Positions 44,126 to 54,752 of a stretch of DNA of 64,000 nt are shown piece after piece. The notes beneath the pieces were generated by a model. It was not told where the DNA came from, did no database searches, and was given only the letters and a program-made list of their open reading frames with translations. A program made the translations under genes and the position numbers. The stretch's first letter is position 1. Every line of letters starts with the position of its first letter. The DNA comes from Acanthosepion pharaonis (Eukaryota > Mollusca > Cephalopoda > Sepiida > Sepiidae): NCBI GenBank assembly GCA_903632075.3, contig CAHIKZ030004725.1, forward strand, positions 888,501-952,500. The letters are read 5' to 3'.

Positions 44126-44710
44126 ATATTTCTTTTATGAGTAATCTCGGAATTTTATTCATGCAATTAACTCTGTTGTTGTATATAAGAAAGAAATATT
44201 TTTCAATCATGAAAATATATCTAAAGAAAAATAACACAAAAGAAAAGAAGCAAAAAAGCTTATTGGGGTGTTGTTTTTAAATCGAATTTAAAATGCCACC
44301 CATCCTAATAAGAAAGGAATATGCTTTATTACAAAGAAAATATTTCGAAGGGATACTAATGAATACTTTCCCACCCATAAGCACACGCCAAATGCTATTT
44401 TTCGGATCACCAAATTCTATAAACCCTTATTTAAAAACTAAAAAGAGTCTAAGATCTGCATACCTGCGACCGATGTTACCTAAGTCTTTCACCCCCACAC
44501 TAAACATCCTCCAGTCAACATACGGACACTACCAGACAAAAATAAAAATGTTCAATAGACACACACGTACACATATTATCACCCAAACTCCGCAAGACCA
44601 ACTAGAAATATGATAAACACACACACAGACACGCCAACATCTCACTGCCATCTTCACGAATTATAGACAAGGGCACACTACCAGGCTGGCACAAGATTGC
44701 CCACTAGAAT
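44126..44710. other. Unassigned; 106-codon open frame at 44293-44613
   Basis: The frame is full length for its position but has no recognisable domain, and there are no splice or promoter cues. Treated as non-coding. Confidence 0.4.
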
Positions 44711-44713
44711 TCT

Positions 44714-44775
<62 letters not shown>
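44711..44775. repeat. (CA)n microsatellite
   Basis: About 32 uninterrupted CA units. Confidence 0.97.
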
Positions 44776-44776
<1 letters not shown>

Positions 44777-45169
44777 TCATGTTCTGTTTATACAAATAAA
44801 CACCGAAAGAGCACTAATTTTTGAAATCGATTATTGATTACCTACATGCATGTTTTTCGGGATTGCTTTTATCCGTGTAATCGTCTCATGTGTTTCTATT
44901 GATTTTGATACAAGAAAAACTAATTTTAACAGTGTTTTTGTTGTAAATATATCCACAATAAGCTCCAAATTTGTTCACTACAAGATCCCTTCCTAATACC
45001 CCTCCACCCTGCAAACAACTTATTTTTCCTCCAATCTACACCCCCCTACCACTGCCGACTCACACGAGGAAGAAAGGTCAGCGTGGGAACAAAAAAACCT
45101 AAAAGCCAATAATAATAGTAAAGTGAAATAAAACCGAAAAAAGAACCTCACTCCCTATTCGTCGAACTA

Positions 45170-45312
45170 AAAGAAAAGCAAAAAAGAAAAAAAAGAAAAA
45201 AAAAAAAAACCGGTAAAAAAGGAAAAAAAAAAACGGAAAAAAAAAGAAAAAGAAAACAACAACAACAATAAAAAAAAAACGGAAAAAAAGAAAAAAAGAA
45301 GAAAGAAAAAAA
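45170..45312 (+). repeat. A-rich tract with G and C interruptions
   Basis: Oligo-A runs are separated by G or CGG (AAAAAACGGAAAAAAAAAG). Confidence 0.85.
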
Positions 45313-45803
45313 AATTAATTCCATTTTTGAGGGCAATATGAGGTCATCGGTCTTTCTTCTGCGACTGCCGATATGTCGTGAGCTAGCATTTTTTTGGGGG
45401 AAGCGAAAATAGGGCAGTAGGTTTAAAAAGAAAAAAGAAAAAAAAGAAAGTCGGTTGGATATATCACAAATAAGAAGACTGTCTATAACCTGCACTAAAA
45501 AAAAGGGACTCCATTGCTGACTCGATCGAACAGACTGAATCTATCAGAAAAATATAGGGTGGAGAGTTACAATCGTGAAGACTCAACAGACGACATATGA
45601 ATGCAATGTGGTAGGTGGTTTCCTTGGTGGCACCACCAGCCAGAAATTCTTGGTAGTCTGGCTGGAGTAAACTAAACGCACACACACGCATATGTAGGAA
45701 GAAGGGTAAAGTGGAGAGACCGACCTTTTAAGAAATTACAATTCTAGTTTAAATTAATAATTTCAGTTTATTTTTCTTTAATTTTCTGTTCTAGGTTTTT
45801 CTT

Positions 45804-45820
45804 CTTCCGGCGCATGCGCG
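45804..45820. promoter_or_regulatory. Candidate ETS + NRF1 composite site
   Basis: CTTCCGGCGCATGCGCG joins an ETS-type core (CTTCCGG, 45804-45810) to the palindrome GCGCATGCGC (45810-45819), which is the NRF1 consensus core. Such pairs mark housekeeping promoters in animals. No transcript or first exon can be assigned, so it is only a lead. Confidence 0.35.
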
Positions 45821-46677
45821 CAGGTGATTTTTTTTTTTTTTAAAAAAAATCCTTTTCTTTTTCTCTTCATATTCTGAGTAGACTTTTTTTTTTTTTCCTC
45901 TCCACCTCCATCTCGAGATTTATAAATTTGCCTTTCATTTTTCTTTTCTCTCTCACTCTCATCTCTTTTATCATTCCTCTATTTATTTTTCTCTCGTTAT
46001 CTCTCTCTTCCGTTCCCACAGTGTTCTCTCTCTTCACCTCTTTGAACCGGCAAATTCCAATCCACGACCAGTGGGCTATTTAAGAAGAGAAGAAATATGT
46101 TATTTCAAGTTTTGGTATATTCTGCAACGATGCAGCTTAATGTCAAATCCCATCTAAGTGGGGAGACCAGAGTAAATATATACGGCTTAATGGAATTTAA
46201 TAAACCTAGCTTACTTTTAGCTAGGTATCTCCAAAGATTCGCTAAAACATGAGCATTATATGAAAAAATGCTCCAAACTTAATAAAAACAACGTTTTATC
46301 GTCAAAATCTTTGTTATTATTAATAGGAAAGACCAAAGATTTTTTAATTATTAAATTATATCTTTTGATTCTTTCTAGAACGTTCGAAAATTTGGTTACA
46401 AATGTTTTTCTTGCATCAACGGGGGATCAAAGATTAATATAGGAAATTTTAGCGTCTTTTTTTTTTTGTGGAGAAAAACACATTGATTTGGAAATTCTTG
46501 TAAAAATCAAACAATTGTCGGATATTAATTCAACACTTATTCACAAATGAATTAAATTATTTTAGATAAGTTTCTTATTTAGAAAATTTTGGTAAAACCA
46601 TTTTCTTTTATGTTTCTTATCCCTTCTTCCGCTTATTTAATTTTATGAAATTTCAAGAAATTAATTTTTTGAAGAAA
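45821..46677. other. T-rich then AT-rich sequence, no gene supported
   Basis: Poly-T at 45827-45840 and 45884-45896, CT-rich runs to 46030, then AT-rich DNA. No element ends found. Confidence 0.4.
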
Positions 46678-47062
46678 TTTGAAAATCACTGGTTTAAATA
46701 TTTCTGAACAAGTTGGACGCCATGCATGGCATCCTTATGAAAGCCTCGATCTGACGAGGCTATTTAAGAACATGACTAGAGTTCTTTGGCTAATATTTTC
46801 GTTTTGTTGCATCTTGCAATGTGTAACAGAAGTAACTCTAACGCAACCTATTCTATGTTCAATTTCCTCTTGTACTGAAGTCACACTTTTCCCCGGTCTT
46901 TTAAACAGGAATCGAGGTTTATTCCTTGTTTCCTTTTTAGGACTGTGTTTCCAGTTCTTCTTGAAATCTACTTCTATCGTATACTTCTAATATGGCCTAA
47001 ACTCTGAAATTTTATTTACTATTTATTTTTATTTTGTTTTTTTCCTCGATGGGAGTAGATAG
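46678..47062. mobile_element. Chimeric repeat: LINE-C (minus) joined to S2, copy 2
   Basis: Matches 38563-38935 with a handful of differences over about 350 bp and shares the LINE-C/S2 junction. It has a different left flank (GAAATTTGAAAATCACTGG), so this is a dispersed copy of a ready-made chimera. Confidence 0.85.
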
Positions 47063-47074
47063 GTTAAAATATTT

Positions 47075-47720
47075 TAAAATCATTTCACCCCAAGTAAGGT
47101 AATAAAGCGACTAATACGCAAATGAAAGAATATGATAATATTTACATCGCAATTGTTTTGATGAGCTTTCCTCCTTGGTGCTTCGATTGCATGAATTTGT
47201 GTACTATTTTTTTGATCGAGTTTACCCCAAGCAAGGCAGTAAAGTCACTAAGACACAAGGGATTAATGGCTGTGGAAGAATTAGAAACATTACTAAGGAG
47301 CGAGAACAAATGAAGAGGAATCAGGCGGATAGAAGATAGTGATTGACATTGTATTTAATTTTTTGAAGATGAAGTTGGCTGGAAAACATGGAGGCGGAAG
47401 AGAGTTCAATAAGCCAGAAGCTTACAGTAACATCTAGTATTGTAAGTAACCTCTTTATAATCCAAAATAGGTTTCTTTCTGTTTTTTAAAATCGATTTCA
47501 TCCCAGGCAAGGCAGTAAAGCCACTGAGACGTAAGGGGTTTACTGGGTGTGGAAGAATTAGAAAAAAGAAATATAAATAAGGAGCGAGAAGAAACAAAAG
47601 AAGAGTAATCAGGAGGACAGTAGATAGTGATTGACATTGTATTTAAATTTGTGAAGATTAAAGTTCCACAATCGAGAAACACGAGAAAAACTAATTCAAA
47701 GAAATTTTCAAATTGTTTCA
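47075..47720 (-). mobile_element. LINE-B 3' ends in tandem (three pieces)
   Basis: The 3' terminus (plus-strand TTCACCCCAAGTAAGGTAA) appears at 47086, 47223 and 47498. The second and third each continue through GTCACTAAGACACAAGGG, GGAAGAATTAGAAA and GTGATTGACATTGTATTTAA. The repeated blocks are about 275 bp apart. Minus-strand text near 47400 and 47690 is the LINE-B extreme C-terminus. Confidence 0.8.
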
Positions 47721-48514
47721 TCTAGAATTTTAAAAACTTCATCTAAATCATTTTAATGTGCTTTTTCTTCTTCACCAAAGATATCACCTCGATACCCCAA
47801 TTTCATTTGAAAATATTGTATCCATTAACCGTTGAAATGTAGCCGCCGCGTTTTTAATGCGAAATGCATTTAGTTATATTCAAACAGTCTGAAAAGTTAT
47901 TATTGCCATACGCACATCAGAAAAATGTACTCTTACCTGGTGATAAGCTGAAGTTGTCTACTTTTAAAAGCAGGATTTGTTAGAAAATATAGAGGTCGAC
48001 GCGTTGAAATTTGGTATAGGATATCGATCAGGTTTTGTAATACTATTCAAAGCTCGATACTCATCTCAGCGTCGGTATGGGTAATAACCGTCACATTTTC
48101 AAAAAAGATGGAAACGACTTGTTCATTGATATTTAGAAAGGGAGATAACTCCAGATTTCTTTTTTTAAATTCTGTTCGTCCTGCTTTAGATTTTTCAACA
48201 GAAGTTTTCTTTATTCTGTGACCAAACTACAGCATAAATTCGTGTTTCTCTCTTGTATTTTCATTACAATATCCCGGAATTCTGATAACGGTTGTCTTTG
48301 CAGATTTGTATGTTTTTTAGTTTCTTCGGATCCTGTTTTTATGTCTGTATTTGATTTTCATTTTATAACCGTGAGCCACATTTTTTTCGATATGGCCAAA
48401 TTTTTCTGTAGCAAAGCTTACAACAGTGGTCGATATTGTGTGTAATCGTCTCTCAGTGTAGCCTTTTAATTAGGTACTTCCGAAGAAATGCAATACCTAA
48501 GTTTTAAAATGCAT
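47721..48514. other. Low-repeat sequence, no confirmed feature
   Basis: AAAGGGAGATAACTCC near 48138 is a motif I associate with molluscan DNA. No coding signal stands out; the 75-codon frame at 48218-48445 is unsupported. Confidence 0.4.
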
Positions 48515-48770
48515 TTAAAAAAATCTTTTGCGGGGGGGGGGGTATATTGGCCCGAAAACAACAATAAAGACTTGAGTAAGCAAAAAAAAGTTTATTTTCG
48601 TTAAAGAAAATACATTGAAAAAATAAGGTTGCAGTACACGAAGCAAAAGATATATCTGAATATTCATGTAGATGGTAAGAAGAGCTTTGAATAGTATTGT
48701 CCTGAGAATAACAATTTTGTAGCCGTTGAAAATGGCAGTATTGTAGCCGTTAAGAATTGTTATCCTGAAA

Positions 48771-48905
48771 AGGAGTTTATCGCATATCGTTGCTTCTGAC
48801 GAGGATGGCTCGCTGGTACTGGAGGCTTGCTTGAGAATGGCTGATTGGTGAGCTGGAACTACGGTTGATGATGGCAAGAGCTGAGGACCGGCTGTCTGCT
48901 GCTGG
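48771..48905 (-). CDS. Weak candidate coding segment
   Basis: A Q/S/P-rich minus-strand frame (FQQQTAGPQLLPSSTVVPAH...) has higher GC than its surroundings, but there is no homology. It runs on into an AT-rich, hydrophobic translation that looks non-coding, so a donor near 48771 would be needed. It could be a fragment of a disordered protein, a UTR or chance. Confidence 0.15.
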
Positions 48906-49328
48906 AACACATACTAATCGTGTTCGCGGATGATCGTTTTTGTCGATTTTTGAGGTCTTTTTATATGCGGAATCAGTTTTACAATAGTCGCTGCTCCTGA
49001 AAGGTGAAGTTTCTTCTTCCGGTTTTTATTTATTTATTTTTTTTTTTAAATGTGGGAGTGATAAAACACATCTTTCTTGAAGCTTTCATTTTAGTTTTAA
49101 TTCCTTTTTGTTTTCAGTAAAATCGACAAATTCGTCCATTTTGAGACATTTGTAAACATAAGTTAGTTCTCCGTTTTAAAAAAAATCGTTCAAAAATAAA
49201 ATATATTTTTCAGAAACCTTATTTAAGGGAGGGAAACTAGCAAAGTTAAAGTAATCTGATTTGAAACAAATATTATTTACATTTAGATAAAAAAAAAATC
49301 ATGATTTAAATTCTCCGAGAATTTGTCC

Positions 49329-49589
49329 CTATAATTCGTCGTCATCAGCAACCACTCGCATCCGAGCATTGGGATAGTCATCCTCTCTCCCTATTGTCTT
49401 TCTCTCCCCTGGTGGCGGCAGCGGAGATGGCTGTAAATCAAAGAGAGGTTGACGAGGCCATTTGCGTGAATATGATTTTGGTGGACGACGGCGACACCCA
49501 CACATTTGACCCAAATCCCCTCCATCACGACTCAAAGGGGAGAGATCGGGCAAACCTGGCTGCATCGGGCTGGCTGTCGGATGCTTGAA
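49329..49589 (-). CDS. Candidate C-terminal coding exon, unknown protein
   Basis: A GC-rich minus-strand frame follows TTTTTTAG (plausible acceptor near 49590). It reads FKHPTASPMQPGLPDLSPLS, then MCGCRRRPPKSYSRKWPRQP, a proline-rich stretch and YPNARMRVVADDDEL before a TAG at 49329-49331. Composition (basic and proline-rich, with an acidic end) suits a disordered tail, and the GC level contrasts with AT-rich flanks. TTTATT near 49028 could give AATAAA on this strand. I recognise no family. The opposite-strand frame 49394-49588 is equally open, so strand is not certain. Confidence 0.3.
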   Translation of the reverse strand, partial: FKHPTASPMQPGLPDLSPLSRDGGDLGQMCGCRRRPPKSYSRKWPRQPLFDLQPSPLPPPGERKTIGREDDYPNARMRVVADDDEL

Positions 49590-49602
49590 ATACTAAAAAA
49601 TG

Positions 49603-49786
49603 TTCTTACAAGTACAGCTCACACATTAATAAGAGCTTTATCTATGTAAAATGTGTGTGATGTTAGGTTTTTTTTTGTTTTGTTTTTTTAAACCCAAAAA
49701 TGATCAGTGGAAATGTCACGAAGCCATTTCTGGGTTTAGGTCTCTGGTTAGGAGCCAGAAGGAAATGTGTATACAACAAAAATGAA
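49603..49786 (+). mobile_element. R4/Dong-like LINE 3' untranslated end
   Basis: CAAGTACAGCTCACACATTA...GAGCTTTATCTATGTAAA...GGTCTCTGGTTAGGAGCCAG...GTATACAACAAAAATG matches the minus-strand copy at 20997-21150 and runs into (AAT)n. It is a severely 5'-truncated insertion. Confidence 0.82.
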
Positions 49787-49850
49787 AAATAATAATACTA
49801 ATAATAATAATTATTATTATTTTTATTATTACTACTACTACTACTACTAT
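49787..49850. repeat. (AAT)n(ATT)n(ACT)n array between two R4/Dong copies
   Basis: AATAATACTAATAATAATAA, TTATTATTATTTTTATTATT and ACTACTACTACTACTACTAC in succession. Confidence 0.92.
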
Positions 49851-49879
49851 TGAGTGAGAGATTAACACGCTATTTGGGA

Positions 49880-51556
49880 TATAAATTATAATAATATCTC
49901 AAAAGAAAATAAGCCATCTATTTTACATGGATGACTTAAAGTTGTATGCTAGGATTGGCAGTGAGCTGAAAGGTCTCCTGAAACAGTAAAATCTTCCAGT
50001 GATGACATTGGAATAGAATTTGGTTTGGAAAAACGAGCTAAAGCCATCATTTTACTATGATCACTACAACAAACTTCCTCTATTAGCTTGAACCCTGGGG
50101 TAACAATCAAAGATTTAGGACAAGAAGACGCTTATAAGAAACCACAGTGTAAATGATTGTGAAGGAATTCATCATAAAAAAATGAAAGAAATAATGCGAA
50201 AAGAGTACTGTAGAAGGGTGCGACTGATATTAAGAACTGAGTTGAATTCCCAGTACAGAATTATGACCGTTAATAGCCTTGCCATCCCAGTGGTTCAACG
50301 TAGTTTTTGAACTGGACTCTAAATTATATCAGACGAATGGATTCTAAGGCAAGAAAGCTTATTTATAAGCATAACATGCATCATCCAAATGCTGATGTAG
50401 ACCGTCTATACACACCCCATGAAGAAGTTGGAAGAAGTCTTATTCAGCTGGAATTGTCATACAAGACAACTATTGGCTTACTAACATACATGGAAACAAC
50501 AAAGGATTGAATGATACAATTAGTTAAACAACACGAAAACAGAAAGAAAAAAATATTCAGTCATGAAAGAAGGTCGTAAATACAAACGAGATTTACATTT
50601 AGTCGATTCTCTAGAAAACCAAAACAGAATCCCCAAAACTGTTGCAGCAAAAATTATGAAATAGAAAGCCAAGGATAAAAGCTCTTGAACAGATGAAACA
50701 ACGCTAGCAAGACAAACCTCTGCATGGCCAATATCCAGAATGAGGCTAATAAAGCCGATGTTGATAAAGTTAAATCTCGTCAATGGTTACGAGCATATCT
50801 GGGTTAAAGGCTGAAAAGGAAGGCTTTATTCTTGCAGTGCAAGACCAGAATCTTTTCACTAGAAACTTTCAAGCGAATATCATACATAATAGTGTGGATC
50901 CAAAATGTAGGTTTTGTGACAAATATCAGGAAACCATAGACCATCTAATCTCAAGATGTTCTGTACTTGCGTCAAATGAATATAAAAATCATCGCAATAG
51001 AGCAGGGTAATACTTGCAGTAGACAAACACTTTGGAAAAGATGTTAATAAACACTGGTATGAACATCACCCAGCACTGGTTACAGAAATAGAAGACATCA
51101 CAATTCTATGGAATTGCACCATTTTTACAGACAGGAAGATGGAAGCAAATAGGCCAGACCTAATTTTCAAAAACCGAAAAGAAAAAGCATGCCTACTAAT
51201 TGATATGGCTTGCTCAGCGGACTGTAACATATCATCTAAAGAATTTGAAAAACAATCGAAGTATAAAGACCTAGAAATCGAAAAAATGTGGAAATTGCAA
51301 ACAGGAATAGTACCTGTTCAAAAATGGAACACATCAACACATTGAAAAAATCCATGAAAATCACAGCTTAAGAGAAATACAAAAAATTGTTTTGATAAGA
51401 ACAGCCGACACACTAAGAAGAACTTTGTCCGTGTAACGCTAGTGATGTTATGGGAGTTAGAAAAACAAATCATGAAATATAGCCATAACAACACATTACT
51501 ACCTGCCTTAGGTCTTCCTACAGACTTGGTAGGTAGTGTGACCCTAGCAGAAATCG
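49880..51556 (+). mobile_element. R4/Dong-like LINE, RT palm to 3' end
   Basis: The RT palm reads LFYMDDLKLYARIGSEL near 49905-49970. Then, with frameshifts, MRKEYCRRVRLILRTELNSQ (50195-50260), KARKLIYKHNMHHPNADVDRLY (50350-50410) and GLKAEKEGFILAVQDQNLFTRN (50800-50865). Next are a CCHC knuckle CRFC-x8-H-x4-C (50910-50965), NKHWYEHHPALVTE (51050-51085) and the endonuclease core NRPD-x14-D (51145-51205). The 3' end meets (AAT)n at 51557. R2/R4-type LINEs place a zinc knuckle and restriction-like endonuclease after the RT, as here. This is the longest copy in the window, but frames are broken throughout. Confidence 0.9.
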
Positions 51557-51557
51557 A

Positions 51558-51598
<41 letters not shown>
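51557..51598. repeat. (AAT)14 microsatellite at R4/Dong 3' end
   Basis: An uninterrupted array starting immediately after GAAATCG of the LINE. Confidence 0.95.
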
Positions 51599-51639
51599 GT
51601 TGTATTGAGCATGCAATTGAAAAATGCTACCTGCTTTAA

Positions 51640-52085
51640 GACAAGCTCTGTCCTCGTATATGTCAGTGAATGCTATACAATTTCCTCAAAGAAGAAAAAG
51701 AGACTTGAAGCAACATAAATGTAGTTCTACAGAAGGATGCTGAAGATACCATGGAACATATGAGCAACGACGAAGTTTTGGAGAAAATGGAAACAAAAAG
51801 GAAACTTATACTTAACATTAGGAAGAGACAGTTGAGGTTCCCAGGGCACATAATGAAGAAAGAGGGCTTGGAAAATTTAATACTCACAGGAGAGGAGGGT
51901 AGAAGGCATAGAGAAAAACAACGTAAAACATACTTCGTGAGCTTGAGTAAATGGATGACAGAACAGGGTTTAGGAGAAATAAAAAAAAAAAGAAAAAATT
52001 TATTAAGATCTACAAAGGACAGGAAATTGTGGAGAGCCATGATAGCCTACGTTCTGATGGGACAGGGCATATAAAGAAGAATTAA
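51640..52085 (+). mobile_element. LINE-A C-terminal copy
   Basis: The frame 51751-52074 (107 codons) carries MSNDEVLEKMETKRKLILNI, RFPGHIMKKEGLENLIL and RKLWRAMIAYVLMGQGI to its stop. It is the least-broken LINE-A C-terminus in the window, so among the younger copies. Confidence 0.85.
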
Positions 52086-52258
52086 GATAATAAAGATCAA
52101 GAGAATCAATCAATAAGTAAAAAAAAATAAGAGTAATTGAAAACAAACAAAATAAAGTTCATAAAAAATAAATAAAAATGAATAAATTAAATAAAATATA
52201 AATAAATAAAATATAAATAAATAAAATATAAATAAATAAAATATAAATAAAATATCTT
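52086..52258 (+). repeat. A/T simple repeat (AAATAAATATAAAT type)
   Basis: AATAAATAAAATATAA units of about 17 bp repeat at 52180-52250, next to the LINE-A 3' end. Confidence 0.8.
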
Positions 52259-52259
52259 G

Positions 52260-52594
52260 TTGCGCTTCCTCGGGCTCATGTTCTCTGCTGATATGAAGTG
52301 GAAAAACTTTATTGAATCCATTGCTAGGTCAGCTGCTAAGAAAGTCGGTTCACTGTGTAGGGTGAGACAGTTTTTCTCTCCAGAATCTATAAGTCTACTG
52401 TTCGTCCAAGCTTAAAATATTGCTGCCACATATGATCCGGTGCCCATTGATTTAATCCGAGGAAGAATCAGCAGTATTATTAGTCCTGATCTGGCAGCTT
52501 GGCTTCAGTCATTTTCCCACCGCCGTAAGTTTGCCTCTCTGTGTCTTTTCTATAGATACTTTCATAGTAATTGTTTGGATAAGCTCTTTGCTAT
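52260..52594 (+). mobile_element. LINE-B fragment, left part of interrupted copy
   Basis: SADMKWKNFIESIARSAAKK (52290-52340) then VRPSLKYCCHI. It stops inside GATAAGCTCTTTGCTAT and resumes at 53365 with the duplicated TTTGCTAT. Confidence 0.85.
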
Positions 52595-53364
52595 AGTATA
52601 ATTAAAAGAAAAAAAGTGGTAGTTCCAATGAATGATTTATCTTATGAAAATATTTTGACTAGCAGTTGTCAGTTTTGGTCACTCCTTAATTTTAGTAAAA
52701 ACAGTGCAAAGAAGCTAGAAATGCGTAAGAATTCAAATCAAGGGAAACAAACCGAGTTGATGACGTTTACAACGTAATAGCATAAAGTCGAGGCATAAAA
52801 AAAAACATTTTTTTACTCCCATATTATATTTTTCTTACCTGGCACAGGGCCCGTCCATGTGCTGGTGGTATAACGGCTACGTCTAGCTTAGGCCAGCTCT
52901 AACCAGCTTGGACAAGCTATGACCAGCTAAGACCAGCTTAGACCAGCGGCCCGAGGGAAAACTCTCGGGTCCCCACGTTAAAAACTGACCTTGTGTCACA
53001 ACCTGACTCAGTGGGGGTGTCAAGTAAATATCTATTATATTTTTCTTTGGAGCAGAGATGTCCAGACAGGATGGAGTTGTGCTCCATTTGCATGCTCCAA
53101 AGAAAAATATGATATGGGAGCAAAAAAAAAAATTAATGCCTCGACTTGCTATTACTTTGTAAACATCATCAACTGGGTTTGTTTTCCTTGATTTAAATTC
53201 TTAAACGTTTCGAACTTCTTTGTACTGTTTTCACTCAAATTAAGGAGAGACTAAGACTGGCAACTACTAGCCAAAATATTTCCATTAAAAAAAAAAATCA
53301 TTCATTGGAATTACAAGTTTTTTCTTTTAATTATGCAACCACCAAAAGAGACAAGCATCCTATA
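52595..53364. mobile_element. Long-inverted-repeat (foldback/hAT-like) element, 8-bp duplication
   Basis: TTTGCTAT is present at 52587-52594 and 53365-53372, and removing the block restores continuous LINE-B sequence. Two arms of about 240 bp (52597-52840 and 53100-53340) are inverted copies, roughly 80-85% alike (for example CCAATGAATGAT at 52625 and its complement at 53297). There is no coding capacity. An 8-bp duplication is typical of hAT transposases; arms of this length resemble foldback elements. A transcript would fold into a long hairpin. Confidence 0.9.
52837..53032 (+). mobile_element. SINE 'S1', 196 bp, inside the foldback element
   Basis: A perfect 15-bp duplication, TATTATATTTTTCTT, lies at 52822-52836 and 53033-53047. 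Contents: GGCACAGGGCCCGTCC; about six ~10-bp units of ACCAGCTTAG; a GGCCCGAG...CTCGGG hairpin; and CCCCACGTTAAAAACTGACC...GTGGGGG...AAGTAAATATC. The 3' part matches 605-827. It has no poly-A tail; the 3' end resembles a LINE-recognised hairpin tail. Confidence 0.88.
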
Positions 53365-53720
53365 TTTGCTATGGTACCTAGACTCTATGACTATAAGCGC
53401 ATACTAGACTGCTGACGAGGTCTTATTAATATACACTTGAGCTGGCTAGATGTAACCGTAAGTTCTATGCTAACAGTTTATTTTCTCGCACTTCTCGCTT
53501 GTAGAACTCACTTCCGGCTCCATGCTTTTCAGCCAACTTTAATCTGCAAAATTTTAAATGCAATGTCAATCGCTATTTACTCTCTTCCTGATTATTCTTT
53601 CTTCATTATTGATGTTTCTGTTCTTAATTCTTCCACACCCAGTAACCCCTTGTGTCTTAGTGGCTTTACTGCTTTGTATGGGGGTGGAGGGTGTTACCGA
53701 TTAAAAAAAATAAATAAACG
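53365..53720 (+). mobile_element. LINE-B fragment, right part, to 3' end
   Basis: It resumes the C-terminal domain (ELARCNRKFY-like near 53440, then SRTSRLVELTSGSMLF-like), and ends with CCTTGTGTCTTAGTGGCTTT, a GGGG-rich end and GATTAAAAAAAATAAATAAA. Confidence 0.85.
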
Positions 53721-54136
53721 AAGTTATGCCAAAAGAAAACAGAAAACCTTCAGTAATCAAAAAAAAAAAAAAAAAAAAAAAAAGAAAGATGAAGAAGTAG
53801 TTTAAACATTGATATCAGATGAGGAAATGGAGCTTAGCCGATTCTTTGGTCTGCCTCAAGATATAGGTCATCATAGAGGGCAGAGAACTCAGAGAAATGT
53901 GCGTGGGAGTCGAGCAAACATGAGTGGGGGAAGGAGCACCAGAGCATCCTAATTAACCACCAGACTGCTCTAAATACAGTTTTTTTTTTTTTTTTTTTTT
54001 TTTTTTTATTATTATTATTACTTCCTCTGGAAACAGGTCAAAGATAAGATTGAACCCTTGATAAAAGAAAGTGGGGGAGCGTTGAAACTTCCTTATAATA
54101 TCTCTTTAAAAGTTTGCTTTCATTGTACAAAACAGA
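53721..54136. other. Simple repeats and unassigned sequence
   Basis: Poly-A at 53760-53782 and poly-T/(ATT)n at 53980-54020; no gene seen. Confidence 0.6.
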
Positions 54137-54200
54137 AAAAAGAAGAAGAAGAAGAAGAAGAAGAAGAAGAAGAAGAAGAAGAAGAAGAAGAAGAAGAAGA
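54137..54200 (+). repeat. (GAA)n microsatellite, about 20 units
   Basis: An uninterrupted GAA run lies immediately before a LINE-A 3' fragment; a second short (GAA)6 follows that fragment at 54318-54341. Confidence 0.95.
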
Positions 54201-54204
54201 AAAA

Positions 54205-54345
54205 AAACAACCGACCTGACGAGGGTAAAAAGATGGCGGAACAAAGTTTAGGAGAGATAAAATTATTAAGAGCTACAGAAGACAGGAAACTGTGGAGAGC
54301 CATGATCATTAACGTCTTGAAGAAGAAGAAGAAGAAGAAGATATT
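54205..54345 (+). mobile_element. LINE-A 3' end between (GAA)n tracts
   Basis: ATGGCGGAACAAAGTTTAGG, then AAACTGTGGAGAGCCATGAT, then CATTAACGTCTTGAAG match the LINE-A 3' terminus. Confidence 0.8.
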
Positions 54346-54554
54346 ATTCTGGGTTTCATAATTTTAACCCTTCGTCATCTTGCCCTGAGTTCAAACAGAA
54401 ATGACAAGTCATTTATATAAAGGTCAAGTAGTGCATCATTTCACTGAGTGGCAAAACATTCATTAAGTCATTTGAAATCTCAGCTGTCTTTCAAAAATCT
54501 GCACCTGGATAAATATTAATAAACTGCGAAATTCATTTTCTCTATACCCCCACG

Positions 54555-54750
54555 TAGTGAGGGTATATAGAATGAAAGTGAGAGAAAAGAGATTGAGGAA
54601 AGGATAAAAGATGAACGGGATTCAAGTCAACAGAAGATGCCGATTGACATTGCATTTAAATTTTTGAAGATTTTAGTTATCAGGGAAGCAAGTAAGTGGA
54701 AGGGAGTTCCACTGTCGGGAAGTACGCGAAAAGAATTCTTTTTTACGAAT
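54555..54750 (-). mobile_element. LINE-B C-terminal fragment
   Basis: The minus strand reads FSRTSRQWNSLPLTCFPD, then NLQKFKCNVNRHLL. It is cut at about 54750 where the next element starts. Confidence 0.78.
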
Positions 54751-54752
54751 AA

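Noticed and set aside
44293..44613. 106-codon open frame as a gene
   Set aside because: No homology, no codon or splice support, and an AT-rich setting similar to flanking non-coding DNA.
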